In this document: piece after piece, positions 32,379 to 43,883 of the stretch
Layout of the letters: each line of letters opens with the position of its first letter
How positions within the stretch are numbered: the first letter of the stretch is position 1
Assembly (NCBI GenBank): GCA_002964805.2
Contig: PUDQ02000010.1
Coordinates: 2,728,001 to 2,792,000 of the forward strand
Reading direction: 5' to 3'
From: Trametes villosa
Taxonomy: Eukaryota; Basidiomycota; Agaricomycetes; Polyporales; Polyporaceae
Length of the DNA stretch: 64,000 nucleotides
Made by a program: the position numbers and the translations under genes
The notes under the pieces: generated by a model
Seen by the model: the letters and a program-made list of their open reading frames with translations, nothing else
Told to the model about the DNA's origin: nothing
Database searches by the model: none

Positions 32379-34577
32379 ATGGAACACGAACCTGGCGACG
32401 AGTTTATCCGGCGCACGGCGGAGTTTATCAGGACGCACGAAGCTGGGCTTGCAGCCGCTGCTCCGGTGCGTAGGAGACGGGCGAAGGCCGCACAGACGTC
32501 AGAGGCCTCCGTCTTCAATCCCGTCACTTGGTTCTCCTCGGACGCCTCTGCGGTCGAGAATGCGAAGCCAGTGGTCCTCTCGTTTGACCCACATCATCTG
32601 TTCTACCTCTTCATGCGCATGGAGGCGCTGGGCCTCGATGTCGGCTCGCTCGACGTCACCGTGGACAACCCCGCGCGGCCGATGAACTACATCAATATCT
32701 CGACCAGGGGAGACAAGTCCGACGCGCTCTCCTTCGTCTCCTTCCGCTCGTCGCTCTCTGCTGTCTCTCGCCTCTCTCTAGGTGCAGGGTGGTGGGGCAG
32801 GCCCGCTCCACCCAGCGTGGACAGCGAACTCAAGTACATCTACAGCAGCTTCACCAAGGTCCCTGCAGTAGCCATCCATGCGCCGGAGCCAAGGCTTGTG
32901 GCGGAGATCGCGAACGAACCGCCCAACGAGAACGCCTTGCCACTCGACGCGTTCAAGAACCTGCAGAGTCTGCAATGTACGGACATCGACCCACGGACAC
33001 TGCTCGGATGGGACAGGATGGCGGAGAGTTTGCGGAGCTTGACGGTGAAGCGGAGTGGGCTCGAGGACGTATCCGACATCTTCATCGGAGCGGTGCTGGA
33101 TGACCAGGGCAGGCGAGAGGGCAGAATCAGCTCCAACAAGTCGAGGCGCATCTCCCGTGGTGTGTCGCGGCAGTCGTCATTTCACAGCTCGCAGATCCCA
33201 GAGTCCGTTCCGGAGGGCGACGAGGACGAAGATGGAAACCCGACCGATACCAAGGAACCTGATACCCCCAAGCCAACGTCGTCATCTCGGCTACCCTCGC
33301 TCAAATGGGCCTTCCTACGACATCTATCCCTCGCGGATAACGCCCTCACCTTCCTCCCAACATCGCCCCTGTCCCAACTCACCTCCCTCACGCATCTGGA
33401 CCTCTCCTCCAACCTCCTCGTCTCTGTCCCTCCTGGCTTATCCGCGCTTTATAATCTTGTATACCTCAACCTCTCCGACAACATGATCGACTCAGTGCTG
33501 GGCATCTACACCATGATTGGCGGGATCCTCACGCTCAACCTCTCCCGCAACCGACTCGAATCCATATGCGGTCTCGAGCGGCTCCTCAACCTCGAGCGCG
33601 TCGACCTCCGCCACAACCTCGTAGAGGAAAGCGCGGAGGTCGGCCGCCTCGCCACCCTCCCGAATATTGCGGAGGTCTGGGTCGAAGGCAACCCGCTCGT
33701 CGAGATCGAGGAGGGCTACCGCATACGCTGCTTCGACTACTTCTGGAAGGAGAAGAAGAGCATCCTGCTGGACGGGTCGCCACCAGGCTTCTACGAGAAG
33801 CGCTACCTCACCTCGCCTCCGCCCGAGCAGATGTCGTCCTCCAGGCCGCTCTCCGTCGCCCAGTCTCCCCCCATCGTACCTGTCGGCAGCCCGTCCAAGA
33901 TAGGCAGCGCCGCTGCAGCGCCCCGCGGAAGCCCCCTCCACTCCTCGCCTACCGACTCCCCCGCATCACATCCCACCTCTCCGCACCTCGCCCCCGCGCT
34001 CGCTCGCGGTCGGAAGAAGAAGAACAAGCGAATAGTCGACCTGGACGGCGGGCGCGAGGCCAGCGACGCGGGCAGCGCGCGGAGCGCCTCGCACCCCACC
34101 GAGGCCTCGCGGACAGCCAGCCCAGCGAAGCGCGTTCAAAGACCCGAACAGCTGCCTGCATCTGCCATGGCCACACAGGTCGCCTCCCAGCCGAGCGCGC
34201 GGTCGCCGCCCGTGGCGCCCTCGGTAAAGCCGACCGCCGTCGCGAAGCCCAAGTCGCGGCACAGCCGGCACATGACGGAGTTCGCGCCGTCGACGAACTC
34301 GGACCTCGCGGACACTGGCGACGCGTTCGCACCGTCGTCGCATGGGTCCCTGCGGAAGTCGAGCACGGTCGCGCGGGCGGCGGCGCGGCGCGCGCGTGTG
34401 TCCGCATCCGTCTACGAGCCGAGCAAGGAGGACGCGAGCGAGAGCCAGTTCCGGGAGGCGGACGCGTTCCGCGCGCGCATCGAGGCGCTGCGCTCGGACA
34501 TGGGCGAGGGCTGGCTGAAGGTGTTCAACCAATCGCAGCTGGCCTCGCCGCGCTCGCCGGTGTCGCCGCCGTCGTAG
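32379..34577 (+). CDS. leucine-rich-repeat protein, intronless
   Basis: A 732-residue protein in a single exon. The N-terminal 200 residues include FDPHHLFYLFMRMEALGLDV, a segment of unknown fold. A run of leucine-rich repeats follows at about residues 305-440, with typical units HLSLADNALTFLP, LTHLDLSSNLLVSVPPGLS, LVYLNLSDNMI, LTLNLSRNRLESI and LERVDLRHNLVEE, closed by an LRR-cap-like stretch ending EEGYRIRCFDYF. The C-terminal 250 residues are Ser/Pro/Ala-rich and basic, probably disordered. The layout resembles fungal LRR proteins related to the LKB1-interacting protein STK11IP and fission yeast SPAC926.06c, but I am not sure of that link. No signal peptide or membrane segment is seen, so a cytosolic scaffold is likely. 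Confidence 0.85.
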   Translation: MEHEPGDEFIRRTAEFIRTHEAGLAAAAPVRRRRAKAAQTSEASVFNPVTWFSSDASAVENAKPVVLSFDPHHLFYLFMRMEALGLDVGSLDVTVDNPARPMNYINISTRGDKSDALSFVSFRSSLSAVSRLSLGAGWWGRPAPPSVDSELKYIYSSFTKVPAVAIHAPEPRLVAEIANEPPNENALPLDAFKNLQSLQCTDIDPRTLLGWDRMAESLRSLTVKRSGLEDVSDIFIGAVLDDQGRREGRISSNKSRRISRGVSRQSSFHSSQIPESVPEGDEDEDGNPTDTKEPDTPKPTSSSRLPSLKWAFLRHLSLADNALTFLPTSPLSQLTSLTHLDLSSNLLVSVPPGLSALYNLVYLNLSDNMIDSVLGIYTMIGGILTLNLSRNRLESICGLERLLNLERVDLRHNLVEESAEVGRLATLPNIAEVWVEGNPLVEIEEGYRIRCFDYFWKEKKSILLDGSPPGFYEKRYLTSPPPEQMSSSRPLSVAQSPPIVPVGSPSKIGSAAAAPRGSPLHSSPTDSPASHPTSPHLAPALARGRKKKNKRIVDLDGGREASDAGSARSASHPTEASRTASPAKRVQRPEQLPASAMATQVASQPSARSPPVAPSVKPTAVAKPKSRHSRHMTEFAPSTNSDLADTGDAFAPSSHGSLRKSSTVARAAARRARVSASVYEPSKEDASESQFREADAFRARIEALRSDMGEGWLKVFNQSQLASPRSPVSPPS

Positions 34578-34941
34578 CCCGCGGCGGAGCGGTTTTATGT
34601 GTTCTGCTTGGGACTATGTTATCCTCTCTTTGATACCACATGCTCCCGGATTGTTCTGTAGTAGTGCTAAAGATATATGTACAGCCGTCTAATATCGCAT
34701 GTCCCTCGACCCTGTCTGGCTGAAAACACGCGCGCGCACGCGAAGTGGTCTGATCGAGGGGGTGGCCGGGGTCCGCTCCGAGGACGGAGGGCGCCAGAGC
34801 TCCCGGCGGAGCGTGACGGTCACGGCCGCACTCCCCAGCTCTTCCCTCGACGCGCTGTGTGCTCTCTCGTTGACTCTCGCCCGTTCTCCCTCGCACTCCC
34901 ACCTCCCGTCGTTCGTTACCTTCTGCAATCCGCTGTCCGCC
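34578..34941. other. intergenic region, LRR gene 3' flank and ARF1 promoter
   Basis: 364 bp between two genes on the same strand. Pyrimidine-rich sequence (ctcgttgactctcgcccgtt and similar) precedes the ARF1 start, as is common in highly expressed fungal genes. No gene seen. Confidence 0.5.
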
Positions 34942-35843
<902 letters not shown>

Positions 35844-36368
35844 ACTGGTCGCCCTTCTCCCCAGTCCCGGAAAATTGGTTGGGATATCCCTCAGTCTACT
35901 CTATACCCCGACACGTCTCTGGTGATCTCGACTATGTAACGGCCCGCATGACGCACGATCGCTCGCACGACGGACAGCCAGTCCACACGTTTCCCGCTCT
36001 CGCCACCACCACCTCCTGTTAGCTGCCGCGTCTCCGCCCTACTTACAGTTTCCTCCTCTCTTCCCTATGTTCATGTGTTACCCCCTTCACTCGATGATAC
36101 ACCTATGTACTCGCGCTTTAATGGATGGGCCCCCCGCCTGCTTCGCTTCCCGGTCTGCCGTCTTGCGTCTTGCGTTGTTACAGCTGTGCTCGCTACCACC
36201 TGTCTTTCCCGAAATATCATTGGAGGTTGGGGTCGATCGAGGCGAGCCGTGCGCAGGAGTACGGTAACACAAGAGATAGCCAGTGTTGGGAGGAGGATTC
36301 GCGGCGCTGTGAACGTTTGAAATGCGGTTACATAACTCGGGGCAGCGGTTAGGCGGCGAGAGCACCGT
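35844..36368. other. ARF1 3' flank
   Basis: About 525 bp after the ARF1 stop, pyrimidine-rich at first. It ends at the inverted-repeat element described next. No gene seen. Confidence 0.55.
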
Positions 36369-37526
36369 CACAGCGTGGAACTCGGCATTGCTGGCGCTTA
36401 GAATAGCGGTAGAATACGGACATTCTATGCAAATAACAGCGCGATCCTGGCGAAAACGTTATTTGCATAGAACATCGCCGGAATGTGCAGATTGCAACGC
36501 GATCCTATTGATATTACGGCGGTCTCCTGCCCTAAATGTCGCGTGGGTAGACAGAGGTGGGCTCCTCTCGAGGGAGCTGAGGGGAGCTGGACCTAACTCT
36601 TTTCTCTACTCCCATGTTCACACCAGCGCCAACACTATCTCCTCCGGCTCGTTCAACTCGCTCTCGCTTCCCCGGCCCTACCGGCCTCGTTGACGCTTCA
36701 CGCTGCAGCCGTACGTCGCGATGTTCATCATTATTTCGAAACAATGACCCGACCGCCAGATCTCCCAGCCTGAAGTAGCACCCGCTCGGGACATCCGAGC
36801 CGAGCTGTCACTAGGTACGCCCAACAGTGGCTCGAAGCATCGCGTCCATCGAGGCTTACCGGATTATTCGACAGCGTTGCCCTACCGTCGAGCACAAACA
36901 TCTCAACCCTTGTAGGTACGGTTGTTATATGCATACAAGTTGATTTGAACTTACGCTTGGGCCAGAGCTTGCCTGGTGGCCTCGAGTCCTTTTGGTGGAC
37001 CTGAAGAGTCTAATAAGCTTGGTATGTTTTTATTATCACGCTGCATGATACTGCTCCATGTACTGAAAGTGCCTGGGCAGCATCAACTGGTTATATGCGC
37101 GAGTTCGGTGCATGTATGCACGCACTGCGTGGAGCCAAGGTAACCGCGAGCGCGCCGAGTACCAGTGTACCGCTACTAGTACCGTTCTGTCTCCTACTAA
37201 TACATGACCAATATATTTGACATGCTCCTGACGATTTCGTGTGTATGCGGTCAATATTGTACGCGCGTTCAGATCGGGGAACCTGGAAGTGGGGAAGCCG
37301 AGCGAGGCGAAATCCGCGCTCACCCTGGGGTACCAATATTCTAACGAGATTATCATGGTCTCGCAATCTCGACCGTAATCGCGTAGTAACCCGGTCATAA
37401 CAAGACCAATCTATCGAAATACTGGCGCCGTCGGAATACCGCCATAATGTCCCGCGAATGGCGTTAGAATCCGCGGATTCTGACTCTATCCGCGCCGGCC
37501 GCAATCGCCAGTTCCACGCTGTGCGT
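36366..37526. mobile_element. MITE-like element with TIRs and CGT target duplication
   Basis: A perfect 14-bp inverted repeat, cacagcgtggaact at 36369-36382 and agttccacgctgtg at 37510-37523, bounds 1155 bp. The match continues imperfectly inward (cggcattgctggcgc on the left against ggcgattgcggccggcgc on the right, inverted). The trinucleotide CGT flanks both ends (36366-36368 and 37524-37526), as expected for a 3-bp target site duplication. CACxG-type ends with 3-bp duplications are typical of CACTA/EnSpm elements; this class is inferred. No transposase is encoded, so the element would be non-autonomous. It ends about 170 bp before the cysteine synthase start codon. Subterminal agaat-type motifs recur at both ends. 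Confidence 0.7.
36423..36472. repeat. 15-bp inverted repeat with 20-nt loop
   Basis: ttctatgcaaataac (36423-36437) and its exact reverse complement (36458-36472) lie inside the MITE-like element. Transcribed, it would form a 15-bp hairpin. Confidence 0.9.
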
Positions 37527-37694
37527 GGCTCATGATGACGCCTTCGCAGCGACAGCGACGACCGCGTCCGGCTCTCGAGAGGCCCTCTCCAGCATGTCGT
37601 GCGTGCAGTAATTCGGAATTCCCAGCGTATATCTCCGGCCGCTTTCCGTCTCTCCCGGGAGCCAGTCCTCCTCTCCCTCCCTCACCGCACCACC

Positions 37695-39085
37695 ATGCAG
37701 TCCATCACCGCCGCCTTCAGGGCGCGGCCACTCGCACGCGCGTTCACCTCCCGCTCCGTCGACGGCTTCATCGGCGCCGTCGGCAACACACCCCTGGTCA
37801 GTCCTGCTTCTGCTTTCCGATGTTCGGGCGCATTCAGCCTCGGGGAGCTCGGCGTTCTGACCCCTCGCGCGGTGGCTGTAGATCCGCCTCCAGAAGCTCT
37901 CCGAGCAGACGGGCTGCAACATCGTCGCGAAGAGCGAGCTCCAGAACCCGGGCGGTAGCGTGAAGGACCGTGCTGCCCTTGGTGTCGTAACGGATGCGGA
38001 GAAGCGAGGTCTGTGAGTGTTGCAAGTTAATTGTATGCACCCTGCAACGCTGAAGCGCGGTTTATAGGCTGAAGCCTGGCGGGACGGTCGTTGAGGGCAC
38101 GGCTGGAAACACTGGTATCGGGCTCGCGCACGTCTGCAGGGCGCGGGGCTACCGCTGTGTGATCTTCATGCCCAACACCCAGGTACGCTCTCCAGCCCTC
38201 CGCCCCCCATAACCCACGCTAAATGCGCGCACCCGCCTCCTTAGAGCCAGGAAAAGATCGACCTGCTGCGCATGCTCGGCGCGGAGGTGTACCCCGTGCC
38301 CGCGGTCGCGTACGAGAACCCGGCGAACTACAACCACCAGGCGCGCGACTTCGCGAAGGCCCTCCCGAACGCGATCTGGACGGACCAGTTCGACAACACC
38401 GCGAACGCGGACGCGCACTACCGCACGACGGGCCCCGAGATCTGGGAGCAGACCGGGGGCAAGGTGGACGCGTTCATCTGCGCGACGGGCACGGGCGGGA
38501 CGCTCGCGGGCACGGGCCGCGCGCTGAAGGAGAAGAGCGACGGGAAGACGCAGATCTGGCTCGCGGACCCGCCGGGCAGTGTGCTGCACAGCTATATCAC
38601 GAGCGGGGGCAAGCTGAATGAGCGGAGTGGCAGCTCTATCACCGAGGGTGTGTACCGCTTGTGCATTTCCAACGAAAGGTTCACTCAGTCTGACCGCCCA
38701 TCAGGTATCGGCCAGGGACGCATTACCAACAACCTGGGCACCTTCGTGAAGAACGTCGACGGCGCGCTCAACATTCCCGATGAGAAGTCCATCGCGATGC
38801 TGTACGAGCTCCTCGACACCGAGGGGCTCTACCTCGGTGCCAGCTCCGCGCTCAACGTGGTCGCCGCAGTTGAGCTCGCGAAGAAGCTCGGCCCAGGTAC
38901 GCCTGTCGATCGTTCCCTTCGGGCCAACCGTCTTACATATTTCTCCAGGCAAGACGATTGCCACTATCCTCTGCGACGGCGCCTACCGCTACCAGAGCCG
39001 GCTCTTCTCCAAGAAGTGGCTGCAGGCGAAGGGCCTGGAGACGGCCATCCCAGAACACTTGAGGAAGTATGCCGTACTAGATTGA
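37695..39085 (+). CDS. cysteine synthase (O-acetylserine sulfhydrylase), mitochondrial type
   Basis: PLP enzyme making cysteine from O-acetylserine and sulfide. The start [20 protein letters not shown] is a typical mitochondrial presequence. The family motifs follow across short introns: [11 protein letters not shown], the PLP-lysine segment [13 protein letters not shown], the substrate loop [29 protein letters not shown] for PLP phosphate binding, and ADPPGSVL. The end is [20 protein letters not shown] ... RKYAVLD. Introns are visible near 37797-37885, 38012-38066, 38181-38244, 38648-38704 and 38897-38949. Fold-type II with no CBS regulatory domain, so this is a synthase rather than cystathionine beta-synthase. 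The MITE-like element sits in its promoter region. Confidence 0.93.
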
Positions 39086-39810
39086 GCGCGACGATATATG
39101 ATATCAGTACAGCTTTGTCGTGGACACTCTCGGTGGCCTTCCTCTTATTCGATTGCACGAACCGCCTCTTCCCGCGACCGCATGGCCAATAGACAGGAGG
39201 CGCTAGGCTCGAATGTGCCGCCTCGTTAAAATAACGAACGTATCCGCATTGCACGCTAATAACGCCCTTTGTCAATACATTGGCAGATTGACAGATGAAG
39301 TGATTCCATGAAGCGCTTTCTGGCGCCGACAAGGTAAGAATAGACAACCCGCAGTACCTATGATGAAGTTGTTGCTGAATCCTGGGAAATACAGGTAAAC
39401 AGACCTAGGTGGCAGGCATATGCATCCGTGTGGGCCGAAACACAGCTTCAACCACTGACCAATATATCCGCTTAGCTGTTTGAACGAGCAGGCGCGACTG
39501 CAGGGGACTGCCTGAAGTGTCTCTGCGCGCACTTATGAACCGTTCGAGGAGGCTGTCCTTCCTTGTCTGATCCTCACCAACGCCGCAGGCAAAGCACAGC
39601 GGGTGCTCGTGATGGTGCGCAGGGCCTCGGCGTTTCCATATCGCAATTGACGTTATAACGTTAACGGCCGCCGGTTGTGTCAAACTGAAACTAGGAGGCG
39701 AGTGGGTGCGAGGAGATTCGTACGCGTTTCGATTCTTTCCCCCTGCTGGCTCTCACTGTCTTAACGTCTTTGCTTTCAAGGGTATCGGCAACTCCTATAC
39801 CTTGTCTACC
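39086..39810. other. intergenic region, cysteine synthase to GtaA paralogue 1
   Basis: 725 bp between two genes on the same strand. It should hold the promoter of the GtaA-like gene. A perfect 10-bp palindrome cgttataacg lies just before 39660. No further gene is supported; an in-frame ATG at 39706 lies upstream of the better start at 39811. Confidence 0.55.
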
Positions 39811-42800
39811 ATGACTCGCGTATCCTGGGACACCGGCCTCGGATCGCTCTGGATTCCCGTCGCGATATGTTGGCTGGTACAGTCCGCGACGGCGGCTAGC
39901 TTCACCCCCGCCAGTATTCCTCTGGCCGTTCGTTCACCCTATATGAGCGTGTGGTATAATAACACCAACGGCTCTTTACCGCTTTCGCGCTCCCTACCCG
40001 TGTTCTGGGGGCTACAGGTAAGGGACATTCACGTTATCCCACATTCCCCATCTGATTGTGCGAAGCAACCCGTGGGCTGGGTAGGCAAGATAAGAGTGGA
40101 CGGCCAAACGTACTCCTGGATGGGCCAAGACGAAACGCTCAGTGCTACTGCTATCGGCATGCAAATCACCCCGACACGCTCTATATTCGCCATGCATGCA
40201 GGATCTATGAGCCTCAACATCACATTCCTTTCTCCGGTTGAGGTCAGAGAGCCCATATCGCCGTTCGCGTCTTCTAGGCTTACGGTGAAAGCAGCCTTCG
40301 GACTGGATCCTGCAGTCGCTGCCCTTCTCCTATGTGTCTGTCGATGTGAACTCCCTCGATGGCAAGACCCACGACGTACAGCTTTACTCAGACATCACTG
40401 CTGGTGTGTCTACTCATATATAACTTGCGCATCACCTCTAACAATCATCATGTGCATAGACTGGGCTACCGGCGATCGTGACATGGACATTCAATGGAGC
40501 CAACACGCCACCGCAGGCAGCATCTATCACCAAGTCGAGCTCATCCACCCGCAGCCAGACAGCGAAAACCACCAGCAGGCGCAGGACGGCGTAGCGTACT
40601 ACGCCATGGCGAATGTGCGTCATCTCTCGCTACCCTGCTGCTCGGCTGACTCAAGATCCCTACAGAGGCCGGGTCTGACATGGTCGATTGACTTCGATGC
40701 GACCGCTCGCGGTGTATTCCGGAGCAAGGGGAAACTGGCGAACAATGCTAGCACGGCCTATGGGCCTATGTCAGTGTGGGTATCACACTATGTGCCTACG
40801 CCCTCAGTTTGACTCACCCCGTATGTTCAGAGCTCGCCCTGCGCTTGCCATTGCAGTCGATTTGGGACAGATACAGTCGACGTCAACAGCTGTGACGTGG
40901 GCGGTCGGGTTTGTGCGGGACCCGTCCATCTCGTATATGGCGCCGAACGGTGCCACGGAGCAGTTGAGGCCGTATTTCGTCACCAAGTACGACAACGACA
41001 CTGGGCGTGCTGTAAGTGCATCTCTCTGTCCGGTGTCAGCAAATCCATGACGACCTCTGCAGATCGACGACTTCACGGCCGGGTACGCAGATGCACTGCA
41101 GAGAGCGATCACACTCGAGAAAGCCATTATAACGGATGCGTCCAACGTCTCTGCCGAGTATGTTGACCTTGTTTCCCTCGCTGTGCGCCAGACGCTAGGC
41201 TCCATCGACATCACTGTCTCATCCGACACGGACGGGGCCCCGAATGCCACAGATGTCAGGATCTTCATGAAGGACATCGGGGGGCGCGTCAGTTTGTCGG
41301 CCACAAAGTAGGCAGAGGAAAATATCCATGCAATGCCTCATCCTCATTAACCTCTGGGTATCAAGCCGGATCAGCGCACCTGAGCGAATATACGCAGCAC
41401 TACCCATGTTCCTCTACCTCAATGCGTCCCTCTGCGGTCCGCTACTGTCGCCTCTTCTAGATGCACAGGTCAACCTGCCAGGGATGTTGTATGCTGCACA
41501 AGATTTAGGTAGGCTCCTATGGACCGATATCTTTGCTCGGTTCATTGACATTCCGTAGGTTTGGCATATCCAAGCGCATCCGGCACGCACGGACCTCACG
41601 CCATGGGTATTGAAGGTGGGTCACGATACACTTTGAAGCCGTATATATCTCACGACGGCACAGAGTCTAGCAATATGTTGATCATGGCCTATGCGCACGC
41701 GCGGTTTACCGGGGACGGCTCGCTCATCTACAAATATGTGAGTGTGCCGCATACTCCGGTAAAAGATCATGCAGGGCCCTGATATCGGCTGCAGTACAAC
41801 CTTGCGAAACGCTGGGCTGATTATCTGGTCCCGAACGCGCTCATTCCCAATAACCAGTGAGTGCTACGTCCACAGCATTATATTGCGAACTGAAACGAGT
41901 ATCTATCGCCAGAGATGCCGCTGATGAGAGCGGTGTGAACCAGACGAATCTTGCACTCAAGGGCATCATAGGGATCGAAACGATGGCGGAAATCAGTCGT
42001 GCGCTGGATCAGAGATCGGATGCTCAACAGTACGGCGTAGGTCTTCAATTAACCAGCGTCGTCGCGATGCACTGTCAACTGAGCTACACTCTTCTAGGCT
42101 CACGCAGCTACCCTATTTGATACGTGGCAATCTCTAGCCCTTTCGACGAATACGACCCCCTATGCCCATGCAGAGTACCACGATGGGGACTCATGGGCGT
42201 TACTATATAACGCGTACGCCGACCGTTTGCTGGGAACCGGCTTGCTAAGCCAGAAAGTGAGCTATCGTGTCACGATTCTTTAGCATAGTGTTCTCGCTAA
42301 CGACTGCGAAGCTGCTACAAGACCAGACCACGTGGTACAAGTCCCTCGTCAACTCATGTGAGTATACGGCCCTCATGTCCTTGAGTTGCGACTGAGCCCG
42401 GAAGCAGCCCTACCATACGGGGTGGCGATCGACAGCGAAGTCCAGAACTTCGTAGGTGCCGGTCCGTACAGCATCACCTCCGCAAGTATAATTTCTGACA
42501 TCACTGCAGCGTGGTTGCTCCTCACCGCAGCGACAGCTACGGACAATGAGGTTCGCGACGGCTTAATCCACGGGGCATGGGCTAGAGCTGGCATGAATCT
42601 GGTAGATGGCCCCTTCCCCGATTCCTACGATGCCTGGTCCGGCATGGTGCTTCAATTCGCAGGAGGGTGAGCACATGATTTCCGCCGCGACCTGGAGATA
42701 CGCAGTCACTTACCATTGAACTACTGTTTAGGCCTGCCATCGGTGCCATGTTCTCCCTCCTGGCTCTAAAGTCGGTCCGTTTCATTGTGGCAAAAGCGCA

Positions 42801-43501
42801 TCTCGCTGATTCTCGCACTTGACAGCCTCCCCAACATGACCATCGTCGTCCCACAGCCTGGAACATCATTCGCCACCGCATCGGCACTTCCCAGCCCAAG
42901 AGCCAGCGCCACAGACGGGAGAAGTACTCAACAACGTGCCTCCAAGGCTGGTGCTATTGCGGGCGGTGTTTTGGGCGGTGTCGGCTTCGCAGGCCTCATG
43001 GTAGCGGCAACACTCGTGCTCCTGCGCAGACGACATCGCAGTCGCCTTCTGAGCGGAGATGGTAGCGCCGACATAGTAGAAGATCCGCAGAGGCCAACAC
43101 CGTTCACGCTCGTTCGTCAGCCACCACCCGTTTATGCAACGGACAGGTCGAGTGACTTGGATTCTTTGACCAAGTCTCCCGTTGGTGGTCCTTCGCCACA
43201 CGAGCCATCAGCGACCGCCGACCTCCCCATGTCCGATCCCCAACGCGCCCTCATCACCAGCCTTGGGCAACCGGCCTCTGGCTCTGGTTTATCGCCCAAC
43301 GCCGCGACATTGCCCGCTGTATTAGCTCCGGCCACAAGGTCTCCTCGTGCTCCCGCATCGACCGGGGATATGGTGATCCTGCCCCGGTCTGATGTCCTCG
43401 GGATGCAGGCCGAGATGGAGGTCCTGCGGGAGGAGATGCGGCAGATCATCGAGGAGAGGCTTGAGCCTCCACCAGAGTATACCAGTACGTTTGGGTCGTG
43501 A
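39811..43501 (+). CDS. GtaA-family glutaminase-like membrane protein, paralogue 1
   Basis: Member of the fungal glutaminase A family (DUF4964/DUF5127/DUF4965/DUF1793 architecture). A signal peptide (WIPVAICWLVQSATAASF) precedes the conserved N-terminal block FTPASIPLAVRSPYMSVWYN. Typical later blocks are GKIRVDGQTYSWMGQ, AIAVDLGQIQSTSTAVTWAV, AEYVDLVSLAVRQTLGSIDI, ATDVRIFMKDIGG, PERIYAALPMFLYLNASLCG and NMLIMAYAHARFTGDGSLIY. About 15 introns of roughly 50-60 bp are needed. The last exon has a linker, one membrane helix (AGAIAGGVLGGVGFAGLMVA) followed by RRRHRS, and a cytoplasmic tail with a short helix and PPPEYTSTFGS. I start at 39811 because that Met leads straight into the signal peptide. 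Known GtaA is a secreted glutaminase; activity of this membrane-anchored form is inferred. Confidence 0.85.
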
Positions 43502-43674
43502 TCCGGATAGTGCCAGCTTCGTCCCCTACGGTCACCGATTCCCAGGTGTTTTTTTTGGTTGTATCTATGTGATTCCCGTGATTCTTTTTGTCAAAGTTGT
43601 TCTTCTGAGGGTTCGATCGAGGGAAGGTAGCAGCGCTCCATATCAGGGACACAAGTATCCAGCGACCCTCATAC

Positions 43675-43767
43675 ACACTGATGGTGAAACGGTATCATGC
43701 TTGCCTTCCACCACTTAGGCTTACTTCCCGGTAGCAAGCGGCGCGGGTTCGACTCCCGCTCAGTGTA
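43675..43767 (+). tRNA. tRNA-Gly (anticodon UCC) with 22-nt intron
   Basis: A full cloverleaf can be drawn. The acceptor stem acactga (43675-43681) pairs with tcagtgt (43760-43766). The D arm is gtga/tcat, and the anticodon stem cttgc (43700-43704) pairs with gcaag (43734-43738). U33 and anticodon TCC are at 43706-43709, followed by A37 and an intron at 43711-43732, the standard position after base 37. The T arm is gcggg-ttcgact-cccgc. It lies between the 3' ends of the GtaA-like gene and the Mmc1 gene. A short T run follows. Confidence 0.92.
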
Positions 43768-43883
43768 TTTTGCTGCGGTATCATTGCAGCCCGAGGTTTG
43801 CGGACGCAGTGAAGACGATCCAGCATTCACTCAACGGAGACGTAAGGGCCCGTTGAGTACTGAGAGTGGAAAGGACCTATGCA

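Noticed and set aside
33566..34633. 355-codon plus-strand frame in the LRR gene
   Set aside because: Out-of-frame shadow; the LRR frame has clear repeats and a sensible end.
39706..39810. Upstream in-frame ATG for GtaA paralogue 1
   Set aside because: It would bury the signal peptide behind 35 extra residues; the Met at 39811 fits the other paralogues.
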